Source: Rhodococcus spongiicola (GTDB taxonomy: Bacteria; Actinomycetota; Actinomycetes; Mycobacteriales; Mycobacteriaceae). From it: a stretch of 64,000 nucleotides of DNA. Position numbers and translations under genes: made by a program. Of the stretch, positions 1 to 8,800 are shown in pieces. The stretch spans positions 41,369 to 105,368 of the forward strand of contig NZ_RKLN01000002.1 of assembly GCF_004011835.1 (NCBI RefSeq). The letters run 5' to 3'. Within the stretch, counting starts at the first letter, position 1, and each line of letters starts with the position of its first letter. The notes beneath the pieces are model-generated. The model made no database searches, had not been told where the DNA came from, and saw only the letters and a list, made by a program, of their open reading frames with translations.

Positions 1-1233
1 GTACTGCGCGGAGATCCGCTGGTCGACGTCCTGCTTGCCGTCGAGGGCTCCTGCCTCACCGACGTAGCGGCCGTTGGCGACGTAGCAGTAGTCCATCGTT
101 CCCTGGATGGTGTCCTTGGTGTAGCAGGCGGCGTTGGGCAGACCCTGCGGCGACGGTGCGGTGGAGTAGCCCTGGGAGGTGAGATCGCTGCCGAACTCAT
201 CCATGATCGTCTCGGCGCCGGCATCGTCCTTGGCACGGTAGACAGTGGTGCGGGCGACGGCAGTGTGGTCGGCACCGGTTTCGGTGAGGACCCGGTAGGT
301 CATCGGCGGGTTCGTGCTCTTGTGCGCCATGCCACGCGGGCCGTAGACGGCCATGTCGTCGCCGAGTTGTGCCTGGGCGTCTTCCTCAGGGATGGCGTAG
401 ATCAGGATCTTGTCCTGGTCGACCATCGGGTACTCGGCGGAGACTCCACCGTTTTGTTCCTTGGTGGGCTGGGCCGGGAACTGGTCGACCAGCGGGCCTT
501 GCAGATCGAGGGCTTTCGCGATCGCCTTGGCCGTCCAGTCCTTCTCCGCGATGGGGGCCCGCGCATACGTGTAGATCAGGTAGTCGCCGTGTGCGGTGAG
601 CGCGTTGGCCACGGCCTCGGGTCCGGCCGGCGCGTTTGGGTTCTCGGACGTCGAAACGAGCGTGTTGGGCAGGATGTCGATCGTCTCGGCCGTCTCGATC
701 CCACCGGTGTACTCGTCCTCGACGGTGGTCAGGTTGGTGTGGATCTCACGGGCGGCAGCTTCCGCGAATTCGGCCCTCGGGAACCGCATCACGGCGTGCA
801 CGACCCCCTTCGACTCGTCGGTGGCCATGGGGGTGTTGGTGGAGGCGCTGGTCACATACCCGTAGAGCATGTTCTGGTTGACAGCGATGTCACCGGCCGC
901 TTCGTTGAGGAAGGCTCCGAGGTTGTATCCGGTACGCATGACCATCGTCGGCATCTTGAAGGTCGTGAGCGCGGGGTCGATCTCGAACGGGACGACGGTG
1001 AACTCGGCCAGCCGCTGCCCTTCGACTTCGGTGATGTTCAGGGTGGTGGCGCGCTCGAACTCCGGCATCGGCGTAGTCGGGTAGCTACCGGTGTCGAGGG
1101 CGGTCGTGTCGACGGCGGGTGCATCGTCGCCGCCGGATCGGGCCTTCGGGTCGTCACCGTCGCTGCTGGCGCAGCCGGCGAGCAGCGCTCCCGCGAACAG
1201 CACCGCAGCGGCCCGCGGCATCCATCTCGTCAT
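1..1233 (-). CDS. Secreted lipoprotein, C-terminus off the left edge
   Basis: The gene is read leftward and has no stop before position 1, so about 411 residues are visible and the C-terminus is missing. The N-terminus has a positive stretch (MTRWMPR), a hydrophobic core and the lipobox LLAGC with the lipidated Cys at residue 21, followed by a polar acidic linker, so the product should be anchored outside the membrane. The rest resembles the Nocardia/Rhodococcus lipoprotein family that I recall as DUF7373; this was not checked. An in-frame ATG at 1257 would add eight residues. I prefer 1233, although AAAGGA lies rather far upstream of it. The promoter at 1315-1343 matches those of the Hsp70 and repeat-protein genes, which ties this gene to that cluster. 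No catalytic motif was recognised. Confidence 0.75.
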   Translation of the reverse strand, partial: MTRWMPRAAAVLFAGALLAGCASSDGDDPKARSGGDDAPAVDTTALDTGSYPTTPMPEFERATTLNITEVEGQRLAEFTVVPFEIDPALTTFKMPTMVMRTGYNLGAFLNEAAGDIAVNQNMLYGYVTSASTNTPMATDESKGVVHAVMRFPRAEFAEAAAREIHTNLTTVEDEYTGGIETAETIDILPNTLVSTSENPNAPAGPEAVANALTAHGDYLIYTYARAPIAEKDWTAKAIAKALDLQGPLVDQFPAQPTKEQNGGVSAEYPMVDQDKILIYAIPEEDAQAQLGDDMAVYGPRGMAHKSTNPPMTYRVLTETGADHTAVARTTVYRAKDDAGAETIMDEFGSDLTSQGYSTAPSPQGLPNAACYTKDTIQGTMDYCYVANGRYVGEAGALDGKQDVDQRISAQY

Positions 1234-1314
1234 ACGCACTCTGTGTGGTCCTTTCATCTTGTCCCCGCCCCGATCTCGAGGTCTCGACCCGTAGCGGGAG
1301 GTCGTCACAGGGTT

Positions 1315-1343
1315 GGATGCACCGGCCCCACCGGGAGGTTCCC
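1315..1343 (-). promoter_or_regulatory. GGGAAC-N17-GCATCC promoter of the lipoprotein gene
   Basis: On the minus strand GGGAAC (1343-1338) is followed by 17 nt and GCATCC (1320-1315), then AAC. This is the same pair of boxes seen upstream of the Hsp70 gene and three other units in the first 15 kb. It lies 80-110 nt before the lipoprotein start, a normal promoter distance. The architecture is typical of ECF sigma factors; the link to a particular factor is inferred. Confidence 0.6.
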
Positions 1344-1515
1344 ACCCGGGGTGAACGTGTCCGGGGTCACACCCGCTGCGGGCGTGCAACCGGCGGTACG
1401 GGGCGCCGGTTGACGGCCTGGGTGCGCTCGGGTGCACGGGGCGGGTTAGTGTCTGTCAGCATCGGTGTCGGGCCGGTGGCATCGACAGCGAGGCAGCATG
1501 CCGGGGAGGGGGACC

Positions 1516-3378
1516 GTGGAGGAGAAGAAGGGATCGCCGAGCCCTGCGGCTGCCACACCACCGGCACGCGAGCGTGCCGATGCCCTGCTGGCGTCGATCA
1601 CGGGGAAGATCCTGCGGCCGTTCGGACAAGACGAGCTCAGCGATCTCGCCGAGCAGCGCGCCTCCGCGGAAAGCCAGATCCGGTCGGTGGTCGTGGTCGG
1701 TGAGGTCAAGCGCGGCAAGAGTTCCCTGATCAATGCGCTCGTCGGGCGGCGCGATGCCTCCCCGGTCGGAGTGGACGTGACAACGTCGACGACGATCGCG
1801 GTCGGTGAGGCATCGCAGGAGCGGCCCGACGGCACAGCGGAGCTGCTGTTCCCCGGCCGCTCCGAGGTGATCGGGCACGGCGAGCTCGCCGACTGGGTGT
1901 CCTGCGAGGGCGCCCACGTCACCAACCCGCGGACAGACGAACTACCGACCAGGGCGATCGTCCCGGTCGCCGGCAGTCGTCTCGGCGATGTGACAGTGGT
2001 CGACACCCCCGGTGTCGGAGGTCTCGATCCGGCGTATGCGGCGCTGGCGTCTGCGTCGGCGTCCCAGGCGTGCGTGCTGGTCGTCGTCTGCGATGCGACG
2101 ACCCCGATCACAGCCCCGGAGATGGAGTTCATCAAGGAGACCGGGTCCGCTGTCGAGGCACTGATCGTCGCGGTGACCAAGACGGACAAGAACGTACGCC
2201 GCTGGAAACCGATCGTCGAAGAGAACACCGCACTGCTGCGCAAACACCTCGGCCGGGAGGTCCCGGTGCTGGGTGTGTCGAGCCTGCGGGCGACCCTCGC
2301 CGCCGAGATGCCGCCCGGCCCGGACCGCGACCGCGCGGAGGAACGCTCGGGAATCACCGCGCTGCGCGCCCTGATCCAGACGAAACTCGTATCCGCGGAG
2401 GATCTTCCGGCCGCGAACGGGCTACGGACCGCGGTCGACGGGCTGCGTACCCTCGCTGCGGACATGTCCACGCAGATCGACGCGATCACCGACAACGCCC
2501 AGATCACCGAGGACCTGACCGCGCAACTCGACGAGCTACAGAACCTCAAGGACCACTCCCAGCAGTGGGAGCAATACTTGCAGCGGGATCTGACGCTGAT
2601 CCGGCAGAACGCCACCGACGAGCTCGACCGCCGTCTCGATGCGATCCGGGAGGAGTGGACGACGCGGATCAACAAGAACGGGATGGCGGTGCTGCGGAAG
2701 AATCCGCAGTTCTTCGTCGCGCAGATGGAACGCGATTTCCAGGGCGCGATGGCGGCGTCGATCACCGTGTTCCTCGACCAGCTCCACTCGCAGATCGTCG
2801 CGCCGCGATTCGACTCCGAGCTGGTGTGGAACGAGATCCACGAGCAGGTCACCGCCTCGTTGTCGAACCGGACACTCGAAACCCACCAGGTCGCCAGCAA
2901 ACAACAGGGGTTGCTCGATCCGTCGATGCTCACCATGGGCGTGATGGGGTCGTCGATGATCGGTGGCCTGATCGGGGTGACCACCGTCATCGGTGTCGGG
3001 GCCGTGGTCGGGGTCGCCTGGGTCGGCCTCAATCTCGGGTTCCGTGCGATGCGCTCAGGTAAGACGAACCTGCTGTCGTGGATGCGGGAGACGACCGGCT
3101 CCGCAAAGACCACCACCGCGAGGATGCTCGAATCGACACTGGCCCTGGCGCGCCCGGAGATCGTCATCCGCTACCGCGATCACCTCAAGACCTCCATCGA
3201 GCACCTGCAGAAACAGATCACCGAGGCCAAGGAGATCGCCCGCACCGATGCGGCCGCCCGGGAGAAGAAGCTCAAACGACTGGAGAACAACCGGAAGGTT
3301 GTCGTGAACAACATCACCCGCGCTGAGCAGCTGATCGCCGAGCTCACCGGGTCCGCCGCTGCTGGGGGTGCGCGGTGA
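1516..3378 (+). CDS. iniA: Dynamin-like GTPase, IniA-like
   Basis: This is a large dynamin-family GTPase of about 620 residues. The G1 loop GEVKRGKS is at residues 62-69, the G3 motif DTPGVGG near 163 and a TKTD-type G4 near 222. A long helical region follows, then a strongly hydrophobic glycine-rich segment near 474-508 that probably inserts in membrane, and a charged helical tail. Bacterial dynamin-like proteins remodel membranes; mycobacterial IniA is induced by cell-wall inhibitors. I chose the GTG at 1516 because a GGGGAGGGGG ribosome site sits just before it; ATG 1498 and GTG 1465 are in-frame alternatives. The stop overlaps the start of the next GTPase, so the pair is co-translated. 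The symbol is by resemblance and position beside an IniC-like protein, not by database search. Confidence 0.85.
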   Translation: MEEKKGSPSPAAATPPARERADALLASITGKILRPFGQDELSDLAEQRASAESQIRSVVVVGEVKRGKSSLINALVGRRDASPVGVDVTTSTTIAVGEASQERPDGTAELLFPGRSEVIGHGELADWVSCEGAHVTNPRTDELPTRAIVPVAGSRLGDVTVVDTPGVGGLDPAYAALASASASQACVLVVVCDATTPITAPEMEFIKETGSAVEALIVAVTKTDKNVRRWKPIVEENTALLRKHLGREVPVLGVSSLRATLAAEMPPGPDRDRAEERSGITALRALIQTKLVSAEDLPAANGLRTAVDGLRTLAADMSTQIDAITDNAQITEDLTAQLDELQNLKDHSQQWEQYLQRDLTLIRQNATDELDRRLDAIREEWTTRINKNGMAVLRKNPQFFVAQMERDFQGAMAASITVFLDQLHSQIVAPRFDSELVWNEIHEQVTASLSNRTLETHQVASKQQGLLDPSMLTMGVMGSSMIGGLIGVTTVIGVGAVVGVAWVGLNLGFRAMRSGKTNLLSWMRETTGSAKTTTARMLESTLALARPEIVIRYRDHLKTSIEHLQKQITEAKEIARTDAAAREKKLKRLENNRKVVVNNITRAEQLIAELTGSAAAGGAR

Positions 3379-4793
3379 CCGCGCGGCAGCTCGATCCGGT
3401 TCGCGCGAGTCTGGATCGGGCTCTTCATGCTCTCGCGGCGCTCGGACCGGAGCCGGCCGAGCACGCCAACCGGATCGGGGCGATCTTGTGGTCGCCGCCG
3501 CGGATCGTGATCGTCGGCCGCCTCAAGGCGGGCAAGTCCACCCTGGTCAACGCGCTGGTCGGGGCGCCGGTCGCCGAGACCGCCGCCCTCGAGGCCACCA
3601 GCGTGGTGTCGGTCTACCAGGACGGGGCACCAGCGCGCGTCGAGGCGGTGCTCGGTGATGGCACCCGCCGCCCGATCGACACCGCCCGCGGTCAGGTCTC
3701 CGAGCTGCCGGTGCCGGCAGATGAGATCAGCTACCTGCATCGGTGGCTGCCGTCGGCGGCGATCCGCGACTACACCCTCGTCGACACTCCCGGCCTGGCC
3801 ACGCTCACCAGTGAGAACGAGGCCCGCACCCGGCGGGTGCTGATCGACGGGTATGCGCAGACCCGTACCGCCTCGGTCGACGCCGATGCCGCGGTGTTTT
3901 TGTTCGACAGCACGCCTCGTGCGGATGAGATCGCATTTTTGCGGCAGCTTGGGTTCACACCGTTGACCACCCTCGGGGTGCTCTCGCGGGCAGACGGATT
4001 CGGGGAGGGCGCTCTCGGCGCCCGCGACCCCCTCGCCCACGCCGCCGAGCACGCAAGCAAACTCGCCGCCGAGCTGCGTGAGACGGTGATGGCGGTGCTG
4101 CCGATCGCCGGGCTGCTCGCCGAAACCTCTCACACTGGGGCGCTGACCGAGACCGATGCCCGCGCCCTGGCGGCCCTCGACGGCATCGCCCCGCTCGATC
4201 TGATCGACCTGCTCGACTCCGAGGATCCCGGCGCCGTGCCGCCGCAGGTGCGCGGCCGGCTGCTCGACCTGCTCGGCGAGTTCGGGATGATCCACGGCCG
4301 CGCGGTCGCGGCCCGTGGCGGTGCCGCACTCAACGAGTGGCTCGTCGCCAACTCCGGTGTGCCCCAGCTACGCGGCGTTCTCTCGCACTATCTGGGGGCG
4401 TTCGCGGCGGTGCGGCGGGCGGGCCGCATCATGGCCGAGCTCGACCAGCTCGCCTACACCCACCCTGCCCGTGACCAGATCCGTGCGATCACCGACGGTT
4501 TGCGGTCGGATCCCGCCATGCACACGGTGGTGTTGTTCGAGCACCTCGAGGCGATGCTCGAGGCCGACCCCACCTCGCCGGTCACCGCGGAGCTGCGCCG
4601 GTTGATCGAACACCCCAGCCCGGCAGAAAAACTCGGGCTACTACCGACCGCCACCGCCGACGAGGTCCGCGGCCAGGCCGCACAGAAGCGGGCCTGGGCG
4701 CAGGGGCAGGCGTTGTCGACGATGACCGCCGCCGAAGACGCCGCCCTGGTCACACTCATCCACACCTACGGTCTGCTCACCCGGGGGGCGTGA
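3375..4793 (+). CDS. iniC: Dynamin-like GTPase, IniC-like
   Basis: This second dynamin-like GTPase has 472 residues. The G1 loop GRLKAGKSTLVNALVG (residues 48-63) and the following acidic-threonine stretch EATSVVS closely match my memory of M. tuberculosis IniC (LKAGKSTLVNALVG, EATRIV). The G3 motif DTPGLA is near residue 137. Unlike its upstream partner it has no long hydrophobic segment, which fits a two-subunit arrangement where the first protein inserts in membrane and this one assembles with it; that is inference. Its GTG start overlaps the upstream stop (GTGA) and its own stop overlaps the next gene, giving a tight three-gene operon. The usual third partner, iniB, is not adjacent. Confidence 0.85.
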   Translation: MTARQLDPVRASLDRALHALAALGPEPAEHANRIGAILWSPPRIVIVGRLKAGKSTLVNALVGAPVAETAALEATSVVSVYQDGAPARVEAVLGDGTRRPIDTARGQVSELPVPADEISYLHRWLPSAAIRDYTLVDTPGLATLTSENEARTRRVLIDGYAQTRTASVDADAAVFLFDSTPRADEIAFLRQLGFTPLTTLGVLSRADGFGEGALGARDPLAHAAEHASKLAAELRETVMAVLPIAGLLAETSHTGALTETDARALAALDGIAPLDLIDLLDSEDPGAVPPQVRGRLLDLLGEFGMIHGRAVAARGGAALNEWLVANSGVPQLRGVLSHYLGAFAAVRRAGRIMAELDQLAYTHPARDQIRAITDGLRSDPAMHTVVLFEHLEAMLEADPTSPVTAELRRLIEHPSPAEKLGLLPTATADEVRGQAAQKRAWAQGQALSTMTAAEDAALVTLIHTYGLLTRGA

Positions 4794-5119
4794 TGGGCGC
4801 GGCGGTGGTCCTGAGAATCGAGATGACCCAGGGCGCAGCGACGGTCACGCTGTTCGACGCCGCCGGGCGCAGGCACGTCCTCAATCTCGGAGAGCCCGGA
4901 CAGGCCGCCTACAGGAGGTCGCCGCAGTCCCTGGTTCCGTTGGCTTTGGCGGCGGCTGCGATCGCGCACGGGCACCTGACCGGGGTGGTCACCGGCCCCG
5001 ACTCGCTCGAGCTGATCTACCCGACCGAGTGGCCGGTCCTGGAGGTCTTCGAGATCCTCGACGCCGCGCTCGAGGCCGGGTTCGGCCCTGGCCGGGTCAC
5101 CGCTCGCGCCGCAGCCTGA
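4793..5119 (+). CDS. Small protein coupled to the dynamin pair, unknown function
   Basis: This is a protein of about 108 residues whose ATG overlaps the stop of the IniC-like gene; GTG 4790 is one codon upstream. A GGGGGG ribosome site lies just before. The N-terminal half looks like short beta strands (VVLRIEMTQGAATVTLFDAAG), followed by a helical hydrophobic stretch (LVPLALAAAAIAHG) and a mixed C-terminal part. It has no signal peptide and no recognisable motif. Tight coupling to the two GTPases suggests a role with them, for example as regulator or assembly partner. I do not recognise the family. Confidence 0.65.
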   Translation: MGAAVVLRIEMTQGAATVTLFDAAGRRHVLNLGEPGQAAYRRSPQSLVPLALAAAAIAHGHLTGVVTGPDSLELIYPTEWPVLEVFEILDAALEAGFGPGRVTARAAA

Positions 5120-5147
5120 GATTCGCTGTGTGTTCTTTGTCGCAGGC

Positions 5148-5175
5148 GGGAACCTTCGGCGGCCGCGGCGCATCC
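5148..5175 (+). promoter_or_regulatory. GGGAAC-N16-GCATCC promoter before the Hsp70 gene
   Basis: GGGAAC (5148-5153) is followed by 16 nt and GCATCC (5170-5175). Expected transcription start is near 5182, leaving about 50 nt before the leader ORF at 5238. It is the second copy of the shared motif, and it starts a new unit after the dynamin operon. Confidence 0.6.
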
Positions 5176-5237
5176 AATAGGTCGATGACGTCGAACCCGC
5201 AAATCGTTGACGACACCCGTAGGAGGGACCGCACACC

Positions 5238-5285
5238 ATGAGCCGCCACCTCGCGCGCCGCTGTATCCGGAAGGGAACCTGCTGA
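5238..5285 (+). CDS. 15-residue leader ORF overlapping the Hsp70 start
   Basis: A strong ribosome site AGGAGGGA (5221-5228) stands nine nt before ATG 5238. The ORF encodes MSRHLARRCIRKGTC and stops at TGA 5283-5285, whose last base is the A of the Hsp70 start codon (TGATG). The arrangement implies translational coupling: ribosomes finishing the leader reinitiate on the Hsp70 gene. The peptide is very basic with two Cys. It could simply be a ribosome-loading leader or could act as an attenuator; neither can be decided here. Confidence 0.45.
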   Translation: MSRHLARRCIRKGTC

Positions 5286-7225
5286 TGTCCGCACGTGAAT
5301 GGGTGCTGGGTATCGACTTCGGCACCTCGAACACCGCGGCCGCGCATACCGGCCCGGTCTCGGGTTCGGTCGAGGCGCTCCAGCTCAGCCACAACCGCAC
5401 CACCATGTCCTCGTCGGTGTTCGTCGAGTCCCCGGACCGGATCGCGGTCGGGGATGTGGCCGCCGATCGCGCCGAGGCGAACCCGGCCGGGTTCCTGCCG
5501 GCCCCCAAGCGGGCGGTCTCGCAGGGTGTGGTCAACGTCAACGGCTACGACATTCCCACCTCGGTGCCGGTCGCGGCCGTCCTGGAGTCGGTGATGGCAC
5601 GTGCCACCGGGGCCCACGACGGAACCGCGCCGTCGGAGCTGGTTCTGACCCACCCGGAGGCGTGGTCGCCGCGTGAGATCCAGATCCTGCTCGACGCGGC
5701 CACCAAACTCGGCCTCGACACCTCGACGATCAAGACCGTCTCCGAGCCGCGGGCTGCCGCGCACTACTACTCGCGCACGAATACCCTCGCGCCGGGCACG
5801 AAGATCGCGGTGTTCGACTTCGGTGGCGGCACCCTCGACATCGCCGTCCTCGAGGCCAACGAGCACGGCACCTTCGATGTGGTCGCCGCCCGCGGAGACA
5901 ACGGTCTCGGTGGCAAGAACTTCGACGCCTTCCTGCGGCGCTGGGTCGACCAGCAGCTCGAGGTCCGTGACCCCGACCTGCTCGACTATCTGCGCTCCCA
6001 GGCGCCGATGGAGGTCCGCTACGCCCTCGACGACTCGATCCGCCGTGCGAAAGAGCTTCTGTCGGAGGCGCCGTCGGCGACGATCACCGTCACCGGCGGT
6101 GACGGGCGCAGTGAGAAGTTCCAGATCACCCGCGAGGAGTTCGAGGAACTGATCACCCCGGCGTTGGACAAGGCGGTGACCCTGACCCAGGCGACGCTGG
6201 CCGATGCCCACGTCACCGATCCGAGCCAGCTCGAGGCCCTGTATCTGACCGGTGGATCCTCCCGGATCCCGCTCGTGCACGAACATCTCAAGGATTTGGG
6301 CCCGATCGCCACCCTCGATGACCCGAAAACGGTGGTCGCGCAGGGGGCGCTCGCTGCGGCGGCACCGATCGTGCGGGGCCTTGCAGCCCCTGCGGCAGGT
6401 CCGGCGCCGGCGTTCATACCGCCCTCCGCCCCGGCGGCACCGCCAGCCGCGGGTCCGGCGGGCGGATACGGCGCTCCGGCGGCACCACCTGCCGCGGCAG
6501 GCCCGGTCGGCGGATACGGCGCACCGCCGGCACCGGGAACACCCCCACCGTCCCGGCCCGGACCCGAGCCTGCGGCCGCAGCCGAGCCGGGACGAGGCCC
6601 GAAGAAGTCGATACTGATCGCCGCGGCGGCGGCGGTGGTGGTCGCCATCGGAGCCGGTATCGGCGTGTTCGCGCTGGGCGGGGGAGAGGACCCGGTCGAC
6701 ACCACCGCCGCACCGGTAGCCAGCGACGGCGGCGGCGCGGCCGCTGTGCCCGCCAGCTCCGGCGACGGCGACGGCGACGACGGTACTGTCCCGTCGACGA
6801 AGGAGGCGGTGGTCGCCGCGCTGCCATCGGCGCTGCGCAGCGAGGTCGAGAACTGCAAGACCATCGGGGAAACCGAAAACGGTGGCCTGCGGCTGCAATG
6901 CCCGTTCAAGGAGTACAGCGCGCTGCCAGAAGGTCTCACCGATGACTCCTACCTAACAATCATCGTGTCGGTGGACGTCAAGCAGGCGAAGAAGGATCTG
7001 ATCGCGATCCGCCAGGGTTACCGGTCCGAGCCGGCCAACGAGATCAACGAGATCGTCGAGGACACCGCCCGCACCGCGGCCGCCCACATCACCGGACCAG
7101 GTGTCAGCGACTCCTACTCGTTCTCCTACGCCAACTCGGCCACTGGTGTGATGGTGTTCTTCACCCGGGCCGTGAGCGAAGACGCGGCCAAGACCTTCCT
7201 GAACCGGGCCGGACTGATCAACTGA
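5285..7225 (+). CDS. Membrane-anchored Hsp70-like ATPase
   Basis: This is a 646-residue protein. Residues 1-365 form an Hsp70/actin-type ATPase domain: phosphate-1 loop IDFGTSNTAAAH near 12, phosphate-2 loop FDFGGGTLDIAVLE near 178, adenosine motif LTGGSSRIPLV near 322. A Pro/Ala/Gly-rich linker (about 370-435) replaces the usual substrate-binding domain, then a single membrane helix near 443-465 and an outer domain of about 170 residues. So ATP is bound in the cytoplasm while the C-terminal domain, with two Cys in a Cys-(12 residues)-Cys spacing, faces outward. The start is set by AAGGGA just upstream and by overlap with the leader ORF. An upstream in-frame start exists at 5207 but would span the leader. 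It carries the shared ECF-type promoter. Probable role: envelope sensing or assembly with the dynamin proteins (inference). Confidence 0.85.
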   Translation: MSAREWVLGIDFGTSNTAAAHTGPVSGSVEALQLSHNRTTMSSSVFVESPDRIAVGDVAADRAEANPAGFLPAPKRAVSQGVVNVNGYDIPTSVPVAAVLESVMARATGAHDGTAPSELVLTHPEAWSPREIQILLDAATKLGLDTSTIKTVSEPRAAAHYYSRTNTLAPGTKIAVFDFGGGTLDIAVLEANEHGTFDVVAARGDNGLGGKNFDAFLRRWVDQQLEVRDPDLLDYLRSQAPMEVRYALDDSIRRAKELLSEAPSATITVTGGDGRSEKFQITREEFEELITPALDKAVTLTQATLADAHVTDPSQLEALYLTGGSSRIPLVHEHLKDLGPIATLDDPKTVVAQGALAAAAPIVRGLAAPAAGPAPAFIPPSAPAAPPAAGPAGGYGAPAAPPAAAGPVGGYGAPPAPGTPPPSRPGPEPAAAAEPGRGPKKSILIAAAAAVVVAIGAGIGVFALGGGEDPVDTTAAPVASDGGGAAAVPASSGDGDGDDGTVPSTKEAVVAALPSALRSEVENCKTIGETENGGLRLQCPFKEYSALPEGLTDDSYLTIIVSVDVKQAKKDLIAIRQGYRSEPANEINEIVEDTARTAAAHITGPGVSDSYSFSYANSATGVMVFFTRAVSEDAAKTFLNRAGLIN

Positions 7226-7266
7226 CCTCGAGCGCGCCGAGTATCCATATCCAGGCACTCTCCCGG

Positions 7267-7307
7267 TGAGGGGCCGGTCGAACCATCGCGGTTCGGCCGG
7301 CCCCTCA
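7267..7307 (+). terminator. Hairpin after the Hsp70 gene
   Basis: TGAGGGGCCGG and its complement CCGGCCCCTCA form an 18-bp stem with CGAACC/GGTTCG inside (one wobble pair) and a short loop. No T-run follows, which is common in high-GC actinobacteria. It separates the Hsp70 unit from the next promoter. Confidence 0.55.
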
Positions 7308-7369
7308 CTGCGTTCGGCGGTGATGCCCACCTGCCCGGTGGCGATGGGAAAAAGATTTTCGCGCGAAGC

Positions 7370-7398
7370 GGGAACCTTCTCGGCACCCGGCCGCATCC
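7370..7398 (+). promoter_or_regulatory. GGGAAC-N17-GCATCC promoter of the repeat-protein operon
   Basis: GGGAAC (7370-7375), 17 nt, then GCATCC (7393-7398), followed by AACTGTC. It lies 55 nt before the ATG at 7454. It matches the lipoprotein promoter almost base for base in both boxes and in the CCTT and AAC flanks. Confidence 0.65.
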
Positions 7399-7453
7399 AA
7401 CTGTCAACACCCGCCGCAGACCGGCACACCGCCTACCGAGTGAGGACAAGACG

Positions 7454-8677
7454 ATGGCTGACCAGAACCAGAACCCGCTGACCCCCGAAGAGTTCGAGGA
7501 CAAGATCGAAGACATCGTCAACGACCCGAACAAGGACTTTGGGGATGTGATCGAGGAGGTCGGCGAGGCTCTTCGTGAGCAGGCGGACTTGCGTTTCAAC
7601 GACCTCCCCGACCTTGACCTCGACCTCGAGGACGACTTCGACACGTCCAGCAGCGGCGCGGACACCGCCACCCCGGTGGACAACGACGCGAGCGCACCGA
7701 CACTGGAGGACGTCGAGAAGGAGATCGACGACCTGTACGAGTGGTCCCAGAAGGACAAATCTCCCGCCGACACGGCGGCACCGGCCGACACGGCGGATGT
7801 GACCGCCGAGCCGGACCGGGCACCCACGGCGGACGTGACCGGCGACCCGGAGACCGCCACCTACGGTTACCCCACCGAGTCCTCCACCGAGCCGACGGTC
7901 ACCCCGGCCGCGGCTGGCGACACCTCCGAGCCGACGGCCACCCCTGCCGCTGGCGGCACCGAACCGGAGAACATGACCGGTACGACAGGGCCGGACCTCA
8001 ATGCCGCGACCGGCGTCGAAGGCGACATCGACTACTTCTCGCCGCGTGATGTCGACGGTGACGGGAACATCGATCTGGCCCACTCGCGGGTCGACGGCAT
8101 CGACACGATCACCCACTACGGCGACGACGGCAGCATCACCCTCGTCGAGCAGGACCTCGACGACAACGGCACCTACGAGACTGCCGCCGCGGCCCGCGAG
8201 GACGGGACGTTGCGAATCGTCTCGGACCTCGACGACGACGGCGCCCCCGACCAGGCCGCCTTCTACGACCAGACCAGCGGGGCGGCGGTCCGCACGGACC
8301 ACCTCGTCGACGGCCAGATCACCGACACCCAGCTCGACTACGACGGCAACGGAATCCAAGAGGTCCACCTCGTCGACACCGACGGAGACGGCCGGTTCGA
8401 CACCGCCATCGTCGACACCGACGCCGACGGCATCGTCAACAGCACCTTCGTCGACACCGACGGCGACGGCGATTTCGATCTGAAGACGGACGACACCGAC
8501 AACGACGGCGCCCCCGACACGTTCACCACCGCCAACATGACCGGCCCCGACGTCCTCGGGAGCATCGAGACCTTCGAGGAGATGATCCCCGCCGACGACA
8601 TGTACCACGCCCAGGCGCAGACCGAGGACTACTCCTACCCTCCGGTTGCCGAGGAAGTCCCCAGCGACCTCGCCTGA
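7454..8677 (+). CDS. Acidic calcium-binding-type repeat protein
   Basis: The protein has 407 residues and is extremely acidic, with no signal peptide. Residues 1-70 are a helical acidic head. A short motif PTLEDVEKEIDDLYEW follows near 80, then a Thr/Pro/Ala/Glu linker. From about 195 to 360 there are repeated DxDxDG-type loops (DVDGDGNIDLAH, DLDDDGAPDQAAF, DTDGDGRFDTAIV, DTDGDGDFDLKT), the pattern of EF-hand/dockerin-like calcium loops. Proteins of this type are annotated, I believe, as DUF6802 in actinobacteria (unverified). A GAGGACAAG ribosome site precedes the ATG. It is the first gene of a run continuing with the C39-like protease and has a frameshifted paralogue at 11973-12723 sharing the PTLEDVEK motif. 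Calcium binding is inferred from the loops. Confidence 0.75.
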   Translation: MADQNQNPLTPEEFEDKIEDIVNDPNKDFGDVIEEVGEALREQADLRFNDLPDLDLDLEDDFDTSSSGADTATPVDNDASAPTLEDVEKEIDDLYEWSQKDKSPADTAAPADTADVTAEPDRAPTADVTGDPETATYGYPTESSTEPTVTPAAAGDTSEPTATPAAGGTEPENMTGTTGPDLNAATGVEGDIDYFSPRDVDGDGNIDLAHSRVDGIDTITHYGDDGSITLVEQDLDDNGTYETAAAAREDGTLRIVSDLDDDGAPDQAAFYDQTSGAAVRTDHLVDGQITDTQLDYDGNGIQEVHLVDTDGDGRFDTAIVDTDADGIVNSTFVDTDGDGDFDLKTDDTDNDGAPDTFTTANMTGPDVLGSIETFEEMIPADDMYHAQAQTEDYSYPPVAEEVPSDLA

Positions 8678-8697
8678 TCCGGCCGCCCGCACCCGCC

Positions 8698-8735
8698 GCG
8701 GCGCACACCACCCCAGCGTGGAAGGTGTGCGCCGC
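8698..8735 (+). terminator. Perfect 12-bp hairpin between repeat protein and protease
   Basis: GCGGCGCACACC (8698-8709) pairs perfectly with GGTGTGCGCCGC (8724-8735) across a 14-nt loop. No T-run follows. As no shared-type promoter precedes the protease gene, it may be a partial terminator or mRNA-processing site inside the operon. Confidence 0.5.
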
Positions 8736-8800
8736 GCCCGGTCTCCGATCCGCATCCGAGCACGAACACGAATCACCCACCAAACCAGGAGGATCCGACG

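Noticed and set aside
4766..6898. 710-codon frame on the minus strand opposite the Hsp70 gene
   Set aside because: It is Arg/Gly-rich and mirrors the GC-biased codons of the sense gene, which has clear ATPase motifs, a ribosome site and a promoter.
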